A stretch of 64,000 nucleotides of DNA from Streptosporangium lutulentum (GCF_030811455.1 NZ_JAUSQU010000001.1:5084001-5148000); one strand, 5' to 3'. Shown: positions 27,801 to 35,847, counted from the stretch's first letter. The notes: generated by a model from the sequence alone, not told the origin. Translations and numbers: made by a program.

Positions 27801-28234
27801 GCGCGGTCGAGGACCTGCACGCGGGCCGCCGTGCCGGTCGCTGTGCCGGTCGCTGTGCCGGTCGCTGTGCCGGTCGCCGAACTCGGGTCCGTTCCGTCCG
27901 CCGCCGTCAGGGCGACGGGCAGCCCGCCCACGGTGGCCTCGCCGCCGACCGGAACGTCCGCCGCGCCGGCCTCCGGCCACCGGCCGGCCGTACGCTCCTC
28001 CTCGGCCCGCTTCGCCGAGGCGTCGTTACGCGCCTTGGACGCGGCGACCCTTTCGCGGGCCTCCTTGGCCCCGGTCGCGTTCATCACCCTGACTTTGCTG
28101 GACCGTTGTTTCGGTACGGCGGGGGCGCCGGGTGGCTCGCCCGCCGCGAATGCCACGGGCGTCACCCCCATGGGTAAGAACACCACCACCGCCACCGCGG
28201 TCACCAAAGCAGCACGTATTCCGGCCGGACTCAT
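21854..28234 (-). CDS. Secreted RHS/YD-repeat protein with HEXXH C-terminal domain
   Basis: 2126-aa giant protein. A signal peptide (about 1-31, ending AFAA) is followed by an SpvB-like N-terminal part (SYDSGAVDGRTSTSNNQGT), a long array of YD repeats, and the RHS core boundary YVGARMYDPLIGRFLSVDP with DPTG near residue 1900. The variable C-terminal tip has a basic KKKKK/Pro-rich linker and then KHEAVHSQQW (about 2061-2070), an HEXXH zinc-peptidase motif, with FEESANLWWG about 40 residues later that could give the third ligand. RHS shells encase and deliver C-terminal toxins. ATG 28234 has AGGAG seven bases upstream. It follows a LamG protein and precedes a small secreted gene. Confidence 0.88.
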   Translation of the reverse strand: MSPAGIRAALVTAVAVVVFLPMGVTPVAFAAGEPPGAPAVPKQRSSKVRVMNATGAKEARERVAASKARNDASAKRAEEERTAGRWPEAGAADVPVGGEATVGGLPVALTAADGTDPSSATGTATGTATGTATGTAARVQVLDRAATEAAGVDGVLLTASAPTEGSAKLSVDYAAFASAYGGGWSGRLHLVRLPACALTTPGQDECRTQTPLDSDNAATAQTLSAPVTLGAVPAVLALTAEAPGADGEASDGSGNYAATPLAPSSTWEAGSGSGSFTWSYPMAPVESATELEPSLDLSYDSGAVDGRTSTSNNQGTSVGEGFELAATSYIDRQYGSCDEDGHDKQRDLCWKYDNASLVLNGKSSELVKDDSTGRWRLKNDDASTVTRSTGADNGDNDGEHWTVITGEGTKYVFGLNKLTGAGTQRTNSVWTVPVYGDDSGEPGHDKGGAFADRSLTQAWRWNLDYVEDTHGNAMSYWYAAETNYYRKNKADTATTLYTRGGYLEKILYGQRSGTLFTAEAPDKVTFFYAERCTASDCDSLTKDTAKNWPDVPFDAICAKDKGKEDCRTESPAFFSRKRLVKIESSVLSGTAYKPVDSWAFTQKYLDGGDIGTSADQALSLMSIVRTGASGTPLTLDPVSFTYLMRPNRVAGGTQPGGGNILPLTRPRIETITSETGAITTVGYNEPECVRGSLMPKAEDDNSLSCYPQFWHINGATDAAIDWFNKYRVLAVNTADPAGYNPLTEYSYEYEKPAWHYNDSPFTPADERTWSLWRGYQKVTTYVGDADGTRSKNVSVYLQGMNGDRLLKAGTPRAVDPDKRRVVSVPGLDVAGLDVPDLVDSEQYAGVTREEIDYNGTDPVDVTVNDPWAARTATQHKSYADTEAYYVRIGKTSEHTYLTVPKTWRTVTTSTTFDGYGMEVRQDSTGDTAKSGDETCTRTWYARDDAKGINALVSRTREVGRACSVQEADLSLPTTSGTAGDVLSDTAVVYDNATATGWSAGQKPVKGDATWTGRPTGYPAAVTGDDRPPAGWQSTARTTYDALGRPLTVTDAGGSVTVTAYTPAGAGVPTGTAVTNARQQKVTTFLDGTRGLPLRTYDSNNAKTEQTYDGLGRLTGVWLPDRSKDGGQTASMAYSYVYERGKAPAIGTSTLKSSTTATWSYEIFDSLLRPMQTQRPTPNGGRLLTDTRYDSRGLAYETYADIFDATQTPNATYTREEYGEAPKQTSIVFDGAGRGISTTLHTYGVRKWTTTTSYTGDSTAVGAPAGGKATRTITDALGRTVEGREYNSPSPADTQYGALTSSGHASTSFTYTPDGRERTFTGPDGSKWSYTYDLYGRQTGIADPDKGDSTVRYTALDQPDTVTGANGTVLLYGYDELGRKTGLWSGSRTDAGKLAAWTYDTLAKGLLTSSTSYDGGASGKAYTKKVLAYDLQYRATSTEIAIDPNDPMVTSGAAQSRYTFASAYNLDGTLKNSTEPAAGGLAAETVSLTYTPTGQVVKVTGTNDYLQAASYNALGQAQQFTLGLSGATGAKKTFINNSYEEGTDRLKRSFVTTQSTPVKPQDLTYHYDDAGNVIKIADTPTQDGAGASDIQCFTYDGQRRLSEAWTPATDDCTGKTLGGAAPYRTGYTYNSAGLRATETKYNGSTATSSAYCYGDTVKRHALTSISTTGSCTGTPATYSYDKSGNTTGRGGQVLTWDARGRIATLTQGAQKTAYLYDADGSLLIRRAVGDGESVLYLGATEIHSKKTGSTVKTWGSRFYAANAQVVAVRTGETGTNKVSFLAGDAHGTSSLAVDASSQVISKRYTTPFGAPRGTTVGGGWPDDKGFLGKPADAATGLTYVGARMYDPLIGRFLSVDPVLSTDQSQSLNGYSYGNNNPVTFSDPTGEEIGSKPNSCQYDLKYCSKKVQKQVGYNPKTHLATPPHMQKKKKKATPRPSAGPSPKPPPGGCGCRTRNNGINLVRALLTKPFHWGNNFNGANVMAATYQAALAYNGGTCERRSLQYICYGGSPGGDQPMTIGDVHFYPSTKENFKKRLRGEKESRDDIAKVAGRKTADKYGPNLEKHEAVHSQQWSRYKNATDFLADYGAAALHSNKSVGDPAAVNRFEESANLWWGHYLEWEPLEYRPRQ

Positions 28235-28295
28235 GACCCAACTCCTGAAGAGGACAAAAAGAAAGAACCAGCTGATCAACCGGGAGAAACCAGAG

Positions 28296-28325
28296 GTGCG
28301 GGGACCGGGGTGCCGGTCCCCGCAC
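28296..28325 (-). terminator. Intercistronic hairpin between LamG and RHS genes
   Basis: A perfect 13-bp stem (arm GTGCGGGGACCGG) with a 4-nt loop starts 4 bp after the LamG gene stop. It would terminate or attenuate transcription before the RHS gene, so the RHS gene may need its own promoter in the AT-richer 28240-28290 stretch. Confidence 0.7.
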
Positions 28326-28329
28326 GCCG

Positions 28330-31300
28330 TCAGTCGCCGATGACTGCGTCGATCTGGTCGGAATCGGACATGGCGCCCACCCAGAGCCTCAGATCGGTGA
28401 TCCGCGCCGGCAGGAAGTGGCCCCAGGCAGTTACACTGAACCCCTTGCCGACCGCGAAGTCACCGGATCCGGCCAGCGCGGTGTACGCCAGGTCGAGGTC
28501 GTTCTGCTCGTGGCCGATGTAGAGCCGCACGACGGGCCCGTCGGGTGCCAGGGCGTCGTAGACGCCGGTCAGCCTGACCGGGCTCTGCAGGCTCGCCGAG
28601 GCGTCGGAGCTCACCCAGCTCTTCGTGCCGTCCTTGTTGACCCGGCCGAAGCGCCAGAAGCCGACCGGGACGGTGACCTCGTTGCCGTCGTCGTCGAGCT
28701 GCGTCTCCTTTCCGGTCAGCTCGAACCAGACGCCCCATGAGGAGCCGTCCGCGGTGCGCTGACCGGCCACCTGGCCGACGGATCCGACCGGCATCGCGAG
28801 AACCTTGTCCTGGTCGAGCTCGGCCTTCATGGTCACCGTGAACGAGCCGGTGTCGTCGACGACCGAGCCCGCGGTGGTGGCCGCGTCGTCCTTGCCGTCC
28901 AGCACCAGGGCCTCGCCGTCCAGCGACGCGCCGCCGGCCGGCGTCAGCGAACGGCCGTAGCCGGAGAGCGAGTCGGGCAGCACCGTTCCGGTGACGCCCG
29001 CGGGGTTCCAGTCCGCCACCAGCTCCACGTCGTTGCGCCCCGAGGCGGCGGACTCCGACCGCGCCTCCGACGCGACCTCGTCCGGGGTCAGGACCCGCTG
29101 CCAGGCGGCGACCTCGTCGATGGAGCCGGGGAAGTAGTGCTGGAAGACGTTGGCCCACTTGTAGCGGCCGATCTCCAGCGGACCCGTCGCGGACCACGAA
29201 CCGGGAGCCGTGGCGGTGCCCTGCGGCACGCCGTTGACGTAGAAGTTCAGTTTCTGCGTGGCCGGGTCATAGGTGCCGGTCAGGTGGGTCCAGGCGTTCA
29301 CCTGGGCCATGTTGTTCTTCGCGCAGACCCCGAGGTACGCCTTGCCCGTATCCGCGTCCTTGTCCTTGACCCCGAAGCACCAGGACCGAACGTCCGTCTT
29401 GTACCAGAGGAGGAAGGGACTGTACCCTCCGGCGCCGTCCTGCGACATCACGACGCCTTCCGCGCTCGTCTTGTCGAGCCGCGCCCAGGCCGCGACCGTG
29501 TAGGCGGAGCGCGTCTCCAGCACGGGTCCCGAGGTCGCCGCGTATCCCGACGTGCCGTTCAGGCTCATCCCCTTGTCGGTCCGCGGGGCGGTCAGCGGCC
29601 GGCCGCCGTCGTCGTACCAGAGCTCGCCGCGGCGTCCTCTGTCGGTTCGCACGGCACCGGTGGAAAGCGTGGCGGTATGGCCCGCCGTGCCGGACGCGTT
29701 GAGGGCGACGCCGGAGTCCTCGTTGAAGTGCCACCTGCCGACAGGGCCCGCTCCCGCGGCGACCAGGAAGTCGACGACGGTGGTGGCGCCGTATCGGCCC
29801 ACGTTGTCCTTGGCGCGTACGTACAGGCTGTAGGTGCCGGCGGCCTGAGGAGTGATCACGGGCCGGACCGTGGAGCCCGCGATCGGCGCCGACCAGGTCG
29901 GGGTGGTGGACGCACGATACTCGTACGACACGTTGTTGGCGTCACCGGACGCCGGCGCGAACGTGAAGGTCGCGCTCTGCCCCGGACCTCCCGCCGGCAC
30001 GCAAGCCGTGGTGGTGCACGCGGTGTACGGGGCGCCGAGCGTGACCACGGGGGCCTTCGGCGCGGTCGGGTCGACCTTGAAATAGCAGTAGCCGGTGGTC
30101 GAGCCGTTCGAGGGACCGGGCAACTGCTTGGTGTAGTTGCTGTAGTACGAGCGCGTCCACGATCTGTAGCGGTACAGCACTCCTTCGGCGAGCGTCGGCG
30201 TCGACGCGGTCACCTTGGTGTTGTCGGCGATGTGTCCGGTCGTCGGCCGTTCCATGGTGGTGAAGGCGTCCGGCCAGGTGCCGTCGGCGTTCTTCTTGTC
30301 GACGTCCATCGCCGCCCGCAGCATCGCCCCGGACTCGCCGCCCGCGACGGTCTGCGGGATGGACGCCAGGGCGGGCGTGGGGTCGGAGACGATCGCAGGC
30401 GCCGACTCCTTGGTCTCACAGACCGTGCCCGTACCGACCACGAGGCCGATGCCGGTCGGCTTCGCCGGCAGCCCCACGTAGTCCACGGCCAGCACGGCGT
30501 CGTTCCTGAACCGTTTCCAGGCCGCGGTGTCGCCCTCGTCGTGCGCCCGCAGCTCCAGCGTGAGCTTGGCGAACTTACCCGCGGCGAAGTCCTTCACGGT
30601 CGGGGTCAGGTTCTCGTTGGTCTCTTCGGGGTTGTCCCTGAAGTCGATGGGCGCGCTCGGCTGGTCCGGGTCGCACGACGAGCCACGGCCCGCCGACACG
30701 TTACGGTCGCCCATCATGTCGAGGGCCTTGGGCTTGCTCGACCAGGTCGTGGACGACGTGAAGTTGTTCGTACGGCTCAGGTCGACCCACCGGGGAGAGC
30801 ACTGGAACGCCCACGGCTCGGTGACGCGGAACGTCGCGCTCAGCACCTGCTTGCCCTTGAGGCTGGCGGGCGAGAACTGGAAGTACAGCCGCTGGGTGTA
30901 GCCGGGCCCGCAGTAGTAGCCGTTCCAGGTGCCGCAGCGGCCGGCGCCCTCGCCCTGGTTGTTGCTGCCGTTGCCCCAGTTGTACGACTTGTAGCCGTCC
31001 GAGCGCAGCAGCGTCCGGTCGGTCTCGCCCCAGGTGACGGTCGGGTCGATGTAGACGGGGTAGGCGGCTTCGTCCTTCTGCTGGAGCAGCGTGACGTCGG
31101 GGACGAGGGTGAGCTTGTCCTGGCCGACCTCGATGGGCAGCTCGGCGTGCCCGGCCCCGGGGGCCGGGCCGTCGGCGGCGTCTCCCTCGCCCGCGGTGGC
31201 GGCGGTGTCCTGCGGGGCCGCCTCTTGCGGGGCCGCGTCCTGCGAGGTCGCGGCGTCATTCGGGGCCGCGGTCGACCTGCGCCCGGCGAGCGGCGAGGAG

Positions 31301-32079
31301 GGCTCCTCCGTCGCGCCGGCCTGGCCCGCGGCGATGTCGCCGGTGGAGTCCCACATGGCGGCGGGCGGCGAGGAGAAGACCTCGGTGGCGTTGCCGTCGG
31401 TTGCGGACATGCCGCCGTCCTCGGTCTCCTCCACCTTCAGCCCGGACGACGTGACCCCGTACTCGATCCGCTTGAGGGCGGGGTTGTTCGCGGCCTCCGG
31501 AGTCTTGACGACCAGAACCTGACGGAAGCCCTCGGTCGTCGCGGTCATCCTGAGGTCGACGTCCGGCAGCACATCGCGGTAGGTGGCATTCGGCCCGTCC
31601 AGCACCGGGACCGGCAGACTCTGCGGCCATCCCAGCGCGAGGGTCCGGCCGTCGCGGGTCAGCTTCACCAGCTGAGTGCCGTCGCCGCCTCCGGAGAAGG
31701 AGACCCCCACGGCTGCGGCCACCGGTCCCACGCTTCCGTCGGCGCGCCGCTCAAGCGTGTCGTCGGGCGCCGTCCACGCGCCATCCACTCCCTTGACCCG
31801 AACGGGCACGGTCGACTGCTCCAGGTGGAACGAGTCGCCGTCGGGATTGGCATACGTGGTGGTGAACTCGGTCCGGGCCGCGGTCACCTCGACCGGCTCC
31901 CCGGTCCTGGCCGCATCGCGCGACGCCTGCTGCCACTCGCCGAGCCGGCCGTCGCCGGACTCGGCGTGCCTCCCGGGTGACGCCATCGCTACCGAGGGCG
32001 CCCCTGCCCCTAACAACGCACCCACCACGATCACGGCAGCGGTTGTGCGCCACCCCCGGAGGCCGGGACACCTTAACAT
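28330..32079 (-). CDS. Secreted LamG-domain protein, partner of RHS protein
   Basis: 1249-aa exported protein. A signal peptide of about 33 residues (ending SVAMA) precedes a DNRLRE-like region with YPVYIDPTVTWG and QRLYFQFSPASLKGKQVLSATFRV, Fn3-like segments in the middle, and two LamG/concanavalin-type domains near the end (about 780-1010, with FPGSIDEVAAWQRVLTPDEVASEA, and about 1010-1249). ATG 32079 has GGAG seven bases upstream. Such LamG proteins are regularly found just upstream of RHS genes in actinomycetes, and are thought to be cell-surface partners; the exact role is not known. The gene is followed by a terminator hairpin. Confidence 0.85.
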   Translation of the reverse strand: MLRCPGLRGWRTTAAVIVVGALLGAGAPSVAMASPGRHAESGDGRLGEWQQASRDAARTGEPVEVTAARTEFTTTYANPDGDSFHLEQSTVPVRVKGVDGAWTAPDDTLERRADGSVGPVAAAVGVSFSGGGDGTQLVKLTRDGRTLALGWPQSLPVPVLDGPNATYRDVLPDVDLRMTATTEGFRQVLVVKTPEAANNPALKRIEYGVTSSGLKVEETEDGGMSATDGNATEVFSSPPAAMWDSTGDIAAGQAGATEEPSSPLAGRRSTAAPNDAATSQDAAPQEAAPQDTAATAGEGDAADGPAPGAGHAELPIEVGQDKLTLVPDVTLLQQKDEAAYPVYIDPTVTWGETDRTLLRSDGYKSYNWGNGSNNQGEGAGRCGTWNGYYCGPGYTQRLYFQFSPASLKGKQVLSATFRVTEPWAFQCSPRWVDLSRTNNFTSSTTWSSKPKALDMMGDRNVSAGRGSSCDPDQPSAPIDFRDNPEETNENLTPTVKDFAAGKFAKLTLELRAHDEGDTAAWKRFRNDAVLAVDYVGLPAKPTGIGLVVGTGTVCETKESAPAIVSDPTPALASIPQTVAGGESGAMLRAAMDVDKKNADGTWPDAFTTMERPTTGHIADNTKVTASTPTLAEGVLYRYRSWTRSYYSNYTKQLPGPSNGSTTGYCYFKVDPTAPKAPVVTLGAPYTACTTTACVPAGGPGQSATFTFAPASGDANNVSYEYRASTTPTWSAPIAGSTVRPVITPQAAGTYSLYVRAKDNVGRYGATTVVDFLVAAGAGPVGRWHFNEDSGVALNASGTAGHTATLSTGAVRTDRGRRGELWYDDGGRPLTAPRTDKGMSLNGTSGYAATSGPVLETRSAYTVAAWARLDKTSAEGVVMSQDGAGGYSPFLLWYKTDVRSWCFGVKDKDADTGKAYLGVCAKNNMAQVNAWTHLTGTYDPATQKLNFYVNGVPQGTATAPGSWSATGPLEIGRYKWANVFQHYFPGSIDEVAAWQRVLTPDEVASEARSESAASGRNDVELVADWNPAGVTGTVLPDSLSGYGRSLTPAGGASLDGEALVLDGKDDAATTAGSVVDDTGSFTVTMKAELDQDKVLAMPVGSVGQVAGQRTADGSSWGVWFELTGKETQLDDDGNEVTVPVGFWRFGRVNKDGTKSWVSSDASASLQSPVRLTGVYDALAPDGPVVRLYIGHEQNDLDLAYTALAGSGDFAVGKGFSVTAWGHFLPARITDLRLWVGAMSDSDQIDAVIGD

Positions 32080-32249
32080 ATGTTGTCTCCAGGATTGACG
32101 ACATTTTCAAGATCGCCACATCCTGACACTTGGCATCAGTTCACGTCAATAAACAGTTCAAGCCCATTCATGTAAGTAAGCGTTAATACCGCCTCAGGCC
32201 GCCCACGGAGTGTCTGCCATGGCGAACGGTCCAGACATCCACGTCCACT
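32080..32249. other. AT-richer leader region of LamG gene
   Basis: Includes the LamG ribosome site (GGAG at 32087-32090) and an AT-rich stretch (about 32140-32195) likely to hold its minus-strand promoter. No gene is seen. Confidence 0.4.
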
Positions 32250-32318
32250 CTCCTCCGCACGGATGCCTTTGAAGCACCGGAGACTGTCTCGGTACCGGGC
32301 TCCACGGTGTACGGGCTC
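32250..32318. repeat. Duplicated scrap matching 44339-44408
   Basis: About 70 bp starting CTCTCCTCCGCACGGATGCC correspond, with scattered changes, to the sequence between the MazG-like gene and the ABM gene at 44.34 kb, in the same orientation. It opens a mosaic of gene scraps that runs to 33.29 kb. Confidence 0.75.
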
Positions 32319-32688
32319 CCGCACCACTGACGGTGGAAATAATCTATATACAGACAAATACATATTAAGGGTGCCAAAGCTGCATAAGAATGTATTTTTT
32401 CGCCTGACGCCGACCACACGGTCCTCATGGCGCCTGGCGGTACCCATGGGGGCGAATACACGCACATACAAGTTCGCGCCCGGTACGGCGCTCCTGGACG
32501 CGGCCGCCAAAGGACAATCGGAGATCCTCCTCAAGGACCTGGCGGTGCCGTACGCGATGAGGCCGGTGCGACATCTCGGTCAGGCACCACAGGCGCCATC
32601 GGCAGTGGTGACAGGAGCATCGGACCTGCTCGCGGTGGCCTGGGCGAGAGGCCGCGGAAGCGCTCGCAGGCGAGATCGTCCACCGCTG
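32319..32688. other. Non-coding spacer in mosaic region
   Basis: Contains an AT-rich patch (32335-32400) and an open plus-strand stretch from about 32445 (protein piece LLDAAAKGQSEILLKDLAVPY) that has no start context and runs into duplicated DNA. I do not call it a gene. Confidence 0.4.
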
Positions 32689-32780
32689 ATCCGCGCCGGC
32701 CCGTTCAGAGCTTCACGGGCAGCGCCTTGAGGCGCCATGCGCCCGGGTTCAGGTCGCGTTCGAGGTCGTCGCCGTCGACT
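32689..32780 (-). pseudogene. Duplicated 3' end of the P450 gene
   Basis: About 90 bp match 44861-44956, the last codons and stop of the cytochrome P450 gene (minus strand; encodes the GAWRLKALPVKL-type C-terminus). The match breaks inside GTCGCCGTCGAC, where a beta-lactamase-family fragment begins. It is a scrap, not a gene. Confidence 0.8.
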
Positions 32781-33019
32781 CCGGCCGAGGAACTGATCGG
32801 GATCCTGCTGACCCAGCGGCACATGACCTCCCCGATGCCACCCGCCGTGATCCGCGACTTCTGGACCTGCGCCTACCAGGCCATCGACGACTGACAACGG
32901 CCACCTTGCCGCCGACCAGGAGCAGGCCAACGCGGAGCGCCACGAGCAGGGCAAGGGCGTACGACGAGTGACGGCCATTCCCGGCGACGAGATGTGGCCA
33001 GAACACCTTCAGGATCAAC
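32781..33019 (+). pseudogene. Duplicated 3' end of beta-lactamase-family gene plus flank
   Basis: Matches 53283-53522 with few changes: the final 37 codons (EELIGILLTQRHMTSPMPPAVIRDFW), the stop at 32894, and about 125 bp of downstream flank. The 5' portion is absent and replaced by the P450 scrap. With the truncated 5' copy at 47.0 kb, three partial or whole copies of this gene exist in the window. Confidence 0.85.
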
Positions 33020-33120
33020 ATTCCCGGCTCTTGGCGCCGAGGTTATTCTCCACGTACCAGGACGTCCCGGTCAGCACGGTCACGGGAAGGAGAAGTCGGC
33101 CGGGAAGCGTGGAGAGCAAT

Positions 33121-33286
33121 CGCGCGGATACCTCGCGATGGGCATCGGACCGATCGATCGCGGCGTACAGCACGCCGGTATCGGCAAGTCAACCATCACA
33201 AAAGACGATCTGACCCTTCCCGAAGCAGTTCGTCATGCCGTTCGGAAATATCGCCGCGTCCGGAGGCTCCCAGGCCGATAAACGAC
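33121..33286 (-). pseudogene. vapBC remnant (copy A)
   Basis: Minus-strand scrap with the C-terminal 29 codons of the VapB-like antitoxin (SFIGLGASGRGDISERHDELLREG) followed by the first codons of vapC. A 1-bp deletion relative to the 40.7-kb copy shifts the vapC frame. The vapC sequence stops at exactly the same point (after the GAGGTATCCGCGCG segment) as in copy B. Confidence 0.75.
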
Positions 33287-33324
33287 CTATACGGGCAGTC
33301 ACGATATCCGTAAGATCTCTGGGC

Positions 33325-34107
33325 ATGCGTATGACAAGAGGGATTTATGTGATTACGGCGGTCGTGCTCGCCGTCACCTCCGCCATACCCGCCGCTGCCC
33401 AGGCTGCCACGCAGCTCGTCGTCCTCGACTGGAACATCCGCGGCGAGAGCGCCGACATGAAGGCCATCGCCAAGGTGATCCGCGACAGCGGCGCCAACAT
33501 CGTCACACTCCAGGAAATCCACCGCAGGCCGAACGCCGACCAGGTGAAACAACTGGCCGATGAGCTCGGCTGGGACATCACCGCCAACGCCCACTTCGGG
33601 GCGGGCGACAACGTCGGCCCCTGCGACGACCCGCAACCCGGCAACGCGGGCAACGCGATCCTGTCCTCGTTCAAGATCGTCGAACGCGTGACGGTCCCGC
33701 TCACCGACTTCACCACCTGCCCCGTCAACCGCTCCATGGCCGGGGCGAAGCTTGCCCTCGGCGGCACTTCGACGATCACGGTGTTCAGCACCCACCTGTC
33801 CCCTGGCCTGTCGCAGACCTCGGTCAGCCGCCGGGAGGCTCAGGCCGCAAAGGTGCTGGGCTACTTCGGCTCCAGATCCCAGCTGATCCTCACCGGCGAC
33901 TTCAACGCCAAGCCCACGGACGCGCTGTCGAAGCGATTTGTGAGCGCAGGCTGGGTGGACACCGGCGCCAGGTACGCGAACAAGCCCACCCACGGTAGCG
34001 CCCGCATCGACTACATCTACACGAAGGGAGTCACCACTACCAGCGGCTCCGTACTGTCGACCACTCTGTCCGACCACAGGCCGATCATCATGAGAATGAC
34101 CCGCTGA
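33325..34107 (+). CDS. Secreted endonuclease/exonuclease/phosphatase family protein
   Basis: 260-aa exported member of the EEP fold (DNase I/AP endonuclease/sphingomyelinase-like). A signal peptide (about 1-28, AQAA) precedes the metal- and phosphate-site motifs VLDWNIRG, IVTLQEIHRR, FSTHLSPG, LTGDFNAKP, ARIDYIYTKG and TLSDHRPI, all in the right order, so the enzyme looks catalytically complete. Substrate may be nucleic acid or a phosphodiester/lipid. Start ATG 33325; another ATG two codons later is possible. It lies immediately beside a vapBC scrap at the edge of the mosaic region. Confidence 0.88.
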   Translation: MRMTRGIYVITAVVLAVTSAIPAAAQAATQLVVLDWNIRGESADMKAIAKVIRDSGANIVTLQEIHRRPNADQVKQLADELGWDITANAHFGAGDNVGPCDDPQPGNAGNAILSSFKIVERVTVPLTDFTTCPVNRSMAGAKLALGGTSTITVFSTHLSPGLSQTSVSRREAQAAKVLGYFGSRSQLILTGDFNAKPTDALSKRFVSAGWVDTGARYANKPTHGSARIDYIYTKGVTTTSGSVLSTTLSDHRPIIMRMTR

Positions 34108-34139
34108 GTTCGCGGACCCGAGGTCGGTGTGAGCAATCG

Positions 34140-35199
34140 TCAGGTGTCGGCGGTGGCCGGGACGCACTCGAGGATGGTGTGCCGCGCCGGGATGTCGTGC
34201 ACGGCGGCGACCCGCAGCCCGGCGGCCGCGGCCAGCGACCGGTAGTCGTCGATGGTCCGTTCGCGGCCGCCGCTCAGGACCAGCATCCGCAGGTTCATCT
34301 CCGCGAACATGGCCGGATCGGCTTCCAAGCTACCGAGCGACTCGAGGATCAGCACCCGACCGCGCGGGCCCGCCGCGGCGGCGCAGCGGCGCAGGATGGC
34401 GGTCGCCTCGGCGTCGGTCCAGTCATGCAGCACACGGTTGAGCACGTACGCGTCGGAGCCGCCGGGCAGTTCGTCGAAGAAGCTCCGCCCGACCGTCTCG
34501 CACCGGTCCGCCAGCCCGCGCCCGGCCAGGTACCGCTGCGCGTGACGCGGTGTCCGGCAGGTCGATCAGCACACCGCGCAGGCCGTCGTGGCGCAACAGC
34601 AGCTCGGCCAGCAGCGCCCCGGTACCGCCGCCGACGTCGGCCATCCGGGTCAGCGCCGACCAGTCGTAGCCCTCCGACAGCTCGCGGTACGCGGCGTTGG
34701 CCGCCATCGTCGCGTCGAAGGACGCGCTCAGCTCGGGGTTGGCGTCGAGATAGTGCCAGAACGGTGCACCGAATACCGCCGGCCAAGCCGGCTGCCCGGT
34801 CCGTACCGTGTCCGCCAGGCCGGTGAAGGCCAGGTCCATCCGGCCGCCGAACCCGTCCAGGTCCAGCCACCGCCACACCGCGGACGGGTGGTCTCGGCGC
34901 AGCAGGGCCGCCGTCCCGTTCACCGCGAACGTGCCGGGCCGGGGCTCGACGAACACATCGCGGCTGACCAGATGGCGCAGCAGCCGGCCCAACGCATCCG
35001 GGTCGGCGCCGGCCCGGGCGGCCAGGTCGTCGATGTCCGAACCGTCCTCGTCCATCAGATCGGGCAGCCGCAGGGTCACGGCCACCCGGAGCGCCATCGG
35101 GGTCACCAGGTCCATCAGCGGCGTCAGGGCCCGCCATGCGGTGGGCCCGTCCAGCGCGGCGCCGCCGGTCGTCGCGGTCGTCTCGTCGTTGCTCGTCAT
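34140..35199 (-). pseudogene. Family 2 O-methyltransferase, frameshifted
   Basis: SAM-dependent O-methyltransferase of the type used in polyketide tailoring, broken by a frameshift near 34540. The upstream frame (start 35199, GGGAGG ribosome site) carries the dimerisation domain and the SAM loop MADVGGGTGALLAELLLRHDG and runs to DLPDTASRA, where the family continues with the RYLAGRG segment. That continuation is found in another frame (RYLAGRGLADRCETVGRSFF, then LNRVLHDWTDAEATAILRRC to the stop at 34140). Together about 345 aa, the normal length. Either a recent pseudogene or a sequencing error. Confidence 0.8.
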
Positions 35200-35490
35200 G
35201 CGCGCCTCCCGCCCATATTGTGCGCGATGGTATCGGCCACGGCTTGGACGAATCGGACTTCATTCTTCCCGGCCGCGCGCAATGTGAATCGCCTCGGCTG
35301 TCTGGCGTTACTGCCCAGGCAATCCCGTCGTCGCCCGCGCGGCAACCGGAAGACCGCCGACGAACACACCCTCCCCCACTCCGGCTCAGAAGCAGGAACC
35401 ACACCCGTCACAAGCCGGCCTCAACCTGACGGAACCCGTCCACGACTTCGATGCCGGAGACACCGGGTGGCGTCGGTGCGGTGGTCGGGT

Positions 35491-35847
35491 TCAGCCGTCG
35501 GTGTCCTTGGGATGGCGGGTGGAGGCATAGACGAGATAGACGGTTCGCCGAGCCTCGTCAACGAGGTAGCGCACCCGGCCACCTGCGGTGACCTCGTACT
35601 CCCACTGCGGATACTCGCGACCGCCCAGTGTCCCGGTGGCAAGACGTCCGCGCAACCGGTGCTGCCGGTCGGGATCTTCCTGCGACAGCGGGGCGTCGCG
35701 CAACGCCTCAAAGCAGCGCCGGGTGTTGCCCACGGCCTCGGAGCACAGATCAACCCATCCCTTGGCAGCCTCACTGGTGGCGAACCGCAGATGCCACTCA
35801 TCCCCGATCGGTGGCGGGGCAACGGCGTCGCCACGCTTGGGACTCAC
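35491..35847 (-). CDS. RelE-like toxin-antitoxin toxin (cytotoxic translational repressor type)
   Basis: 118-aa basic protein resembling actinomycete RelE/HigB-superfamily toxins: EWHLRFATSEAAKGWVDLC at the start, LRDAPLSQEDPDRQHRLRGRLATG in the middle and RVRYLVDEARRTVYLVYAS strands at the end. Such toxins cleave mRNA or block translation. Its start overlaps the stop of the upstream Phd-like gene by 4 bp (ATGA), the usual antitoxin-first layout. Assigned from motif reading and operon layout; not from a search. Confidence 0.7.
   Translation of the reverse strand: MSPKRGDAVAPPPIGDEWHLRFATSEAAKGWVDLCSEAVGNTRRCFEALRDAPLSQEDPDRQHRLRGRLATGTLGGREYPQWEYEVTAGGRVRYLVDEARRTVYLVYASTRHPKDTDG

Noticed and set aside
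29137..31980. 947-codon plus-strand open frame
   Set aside because: Antisense of the LamG gene, same reasoning.
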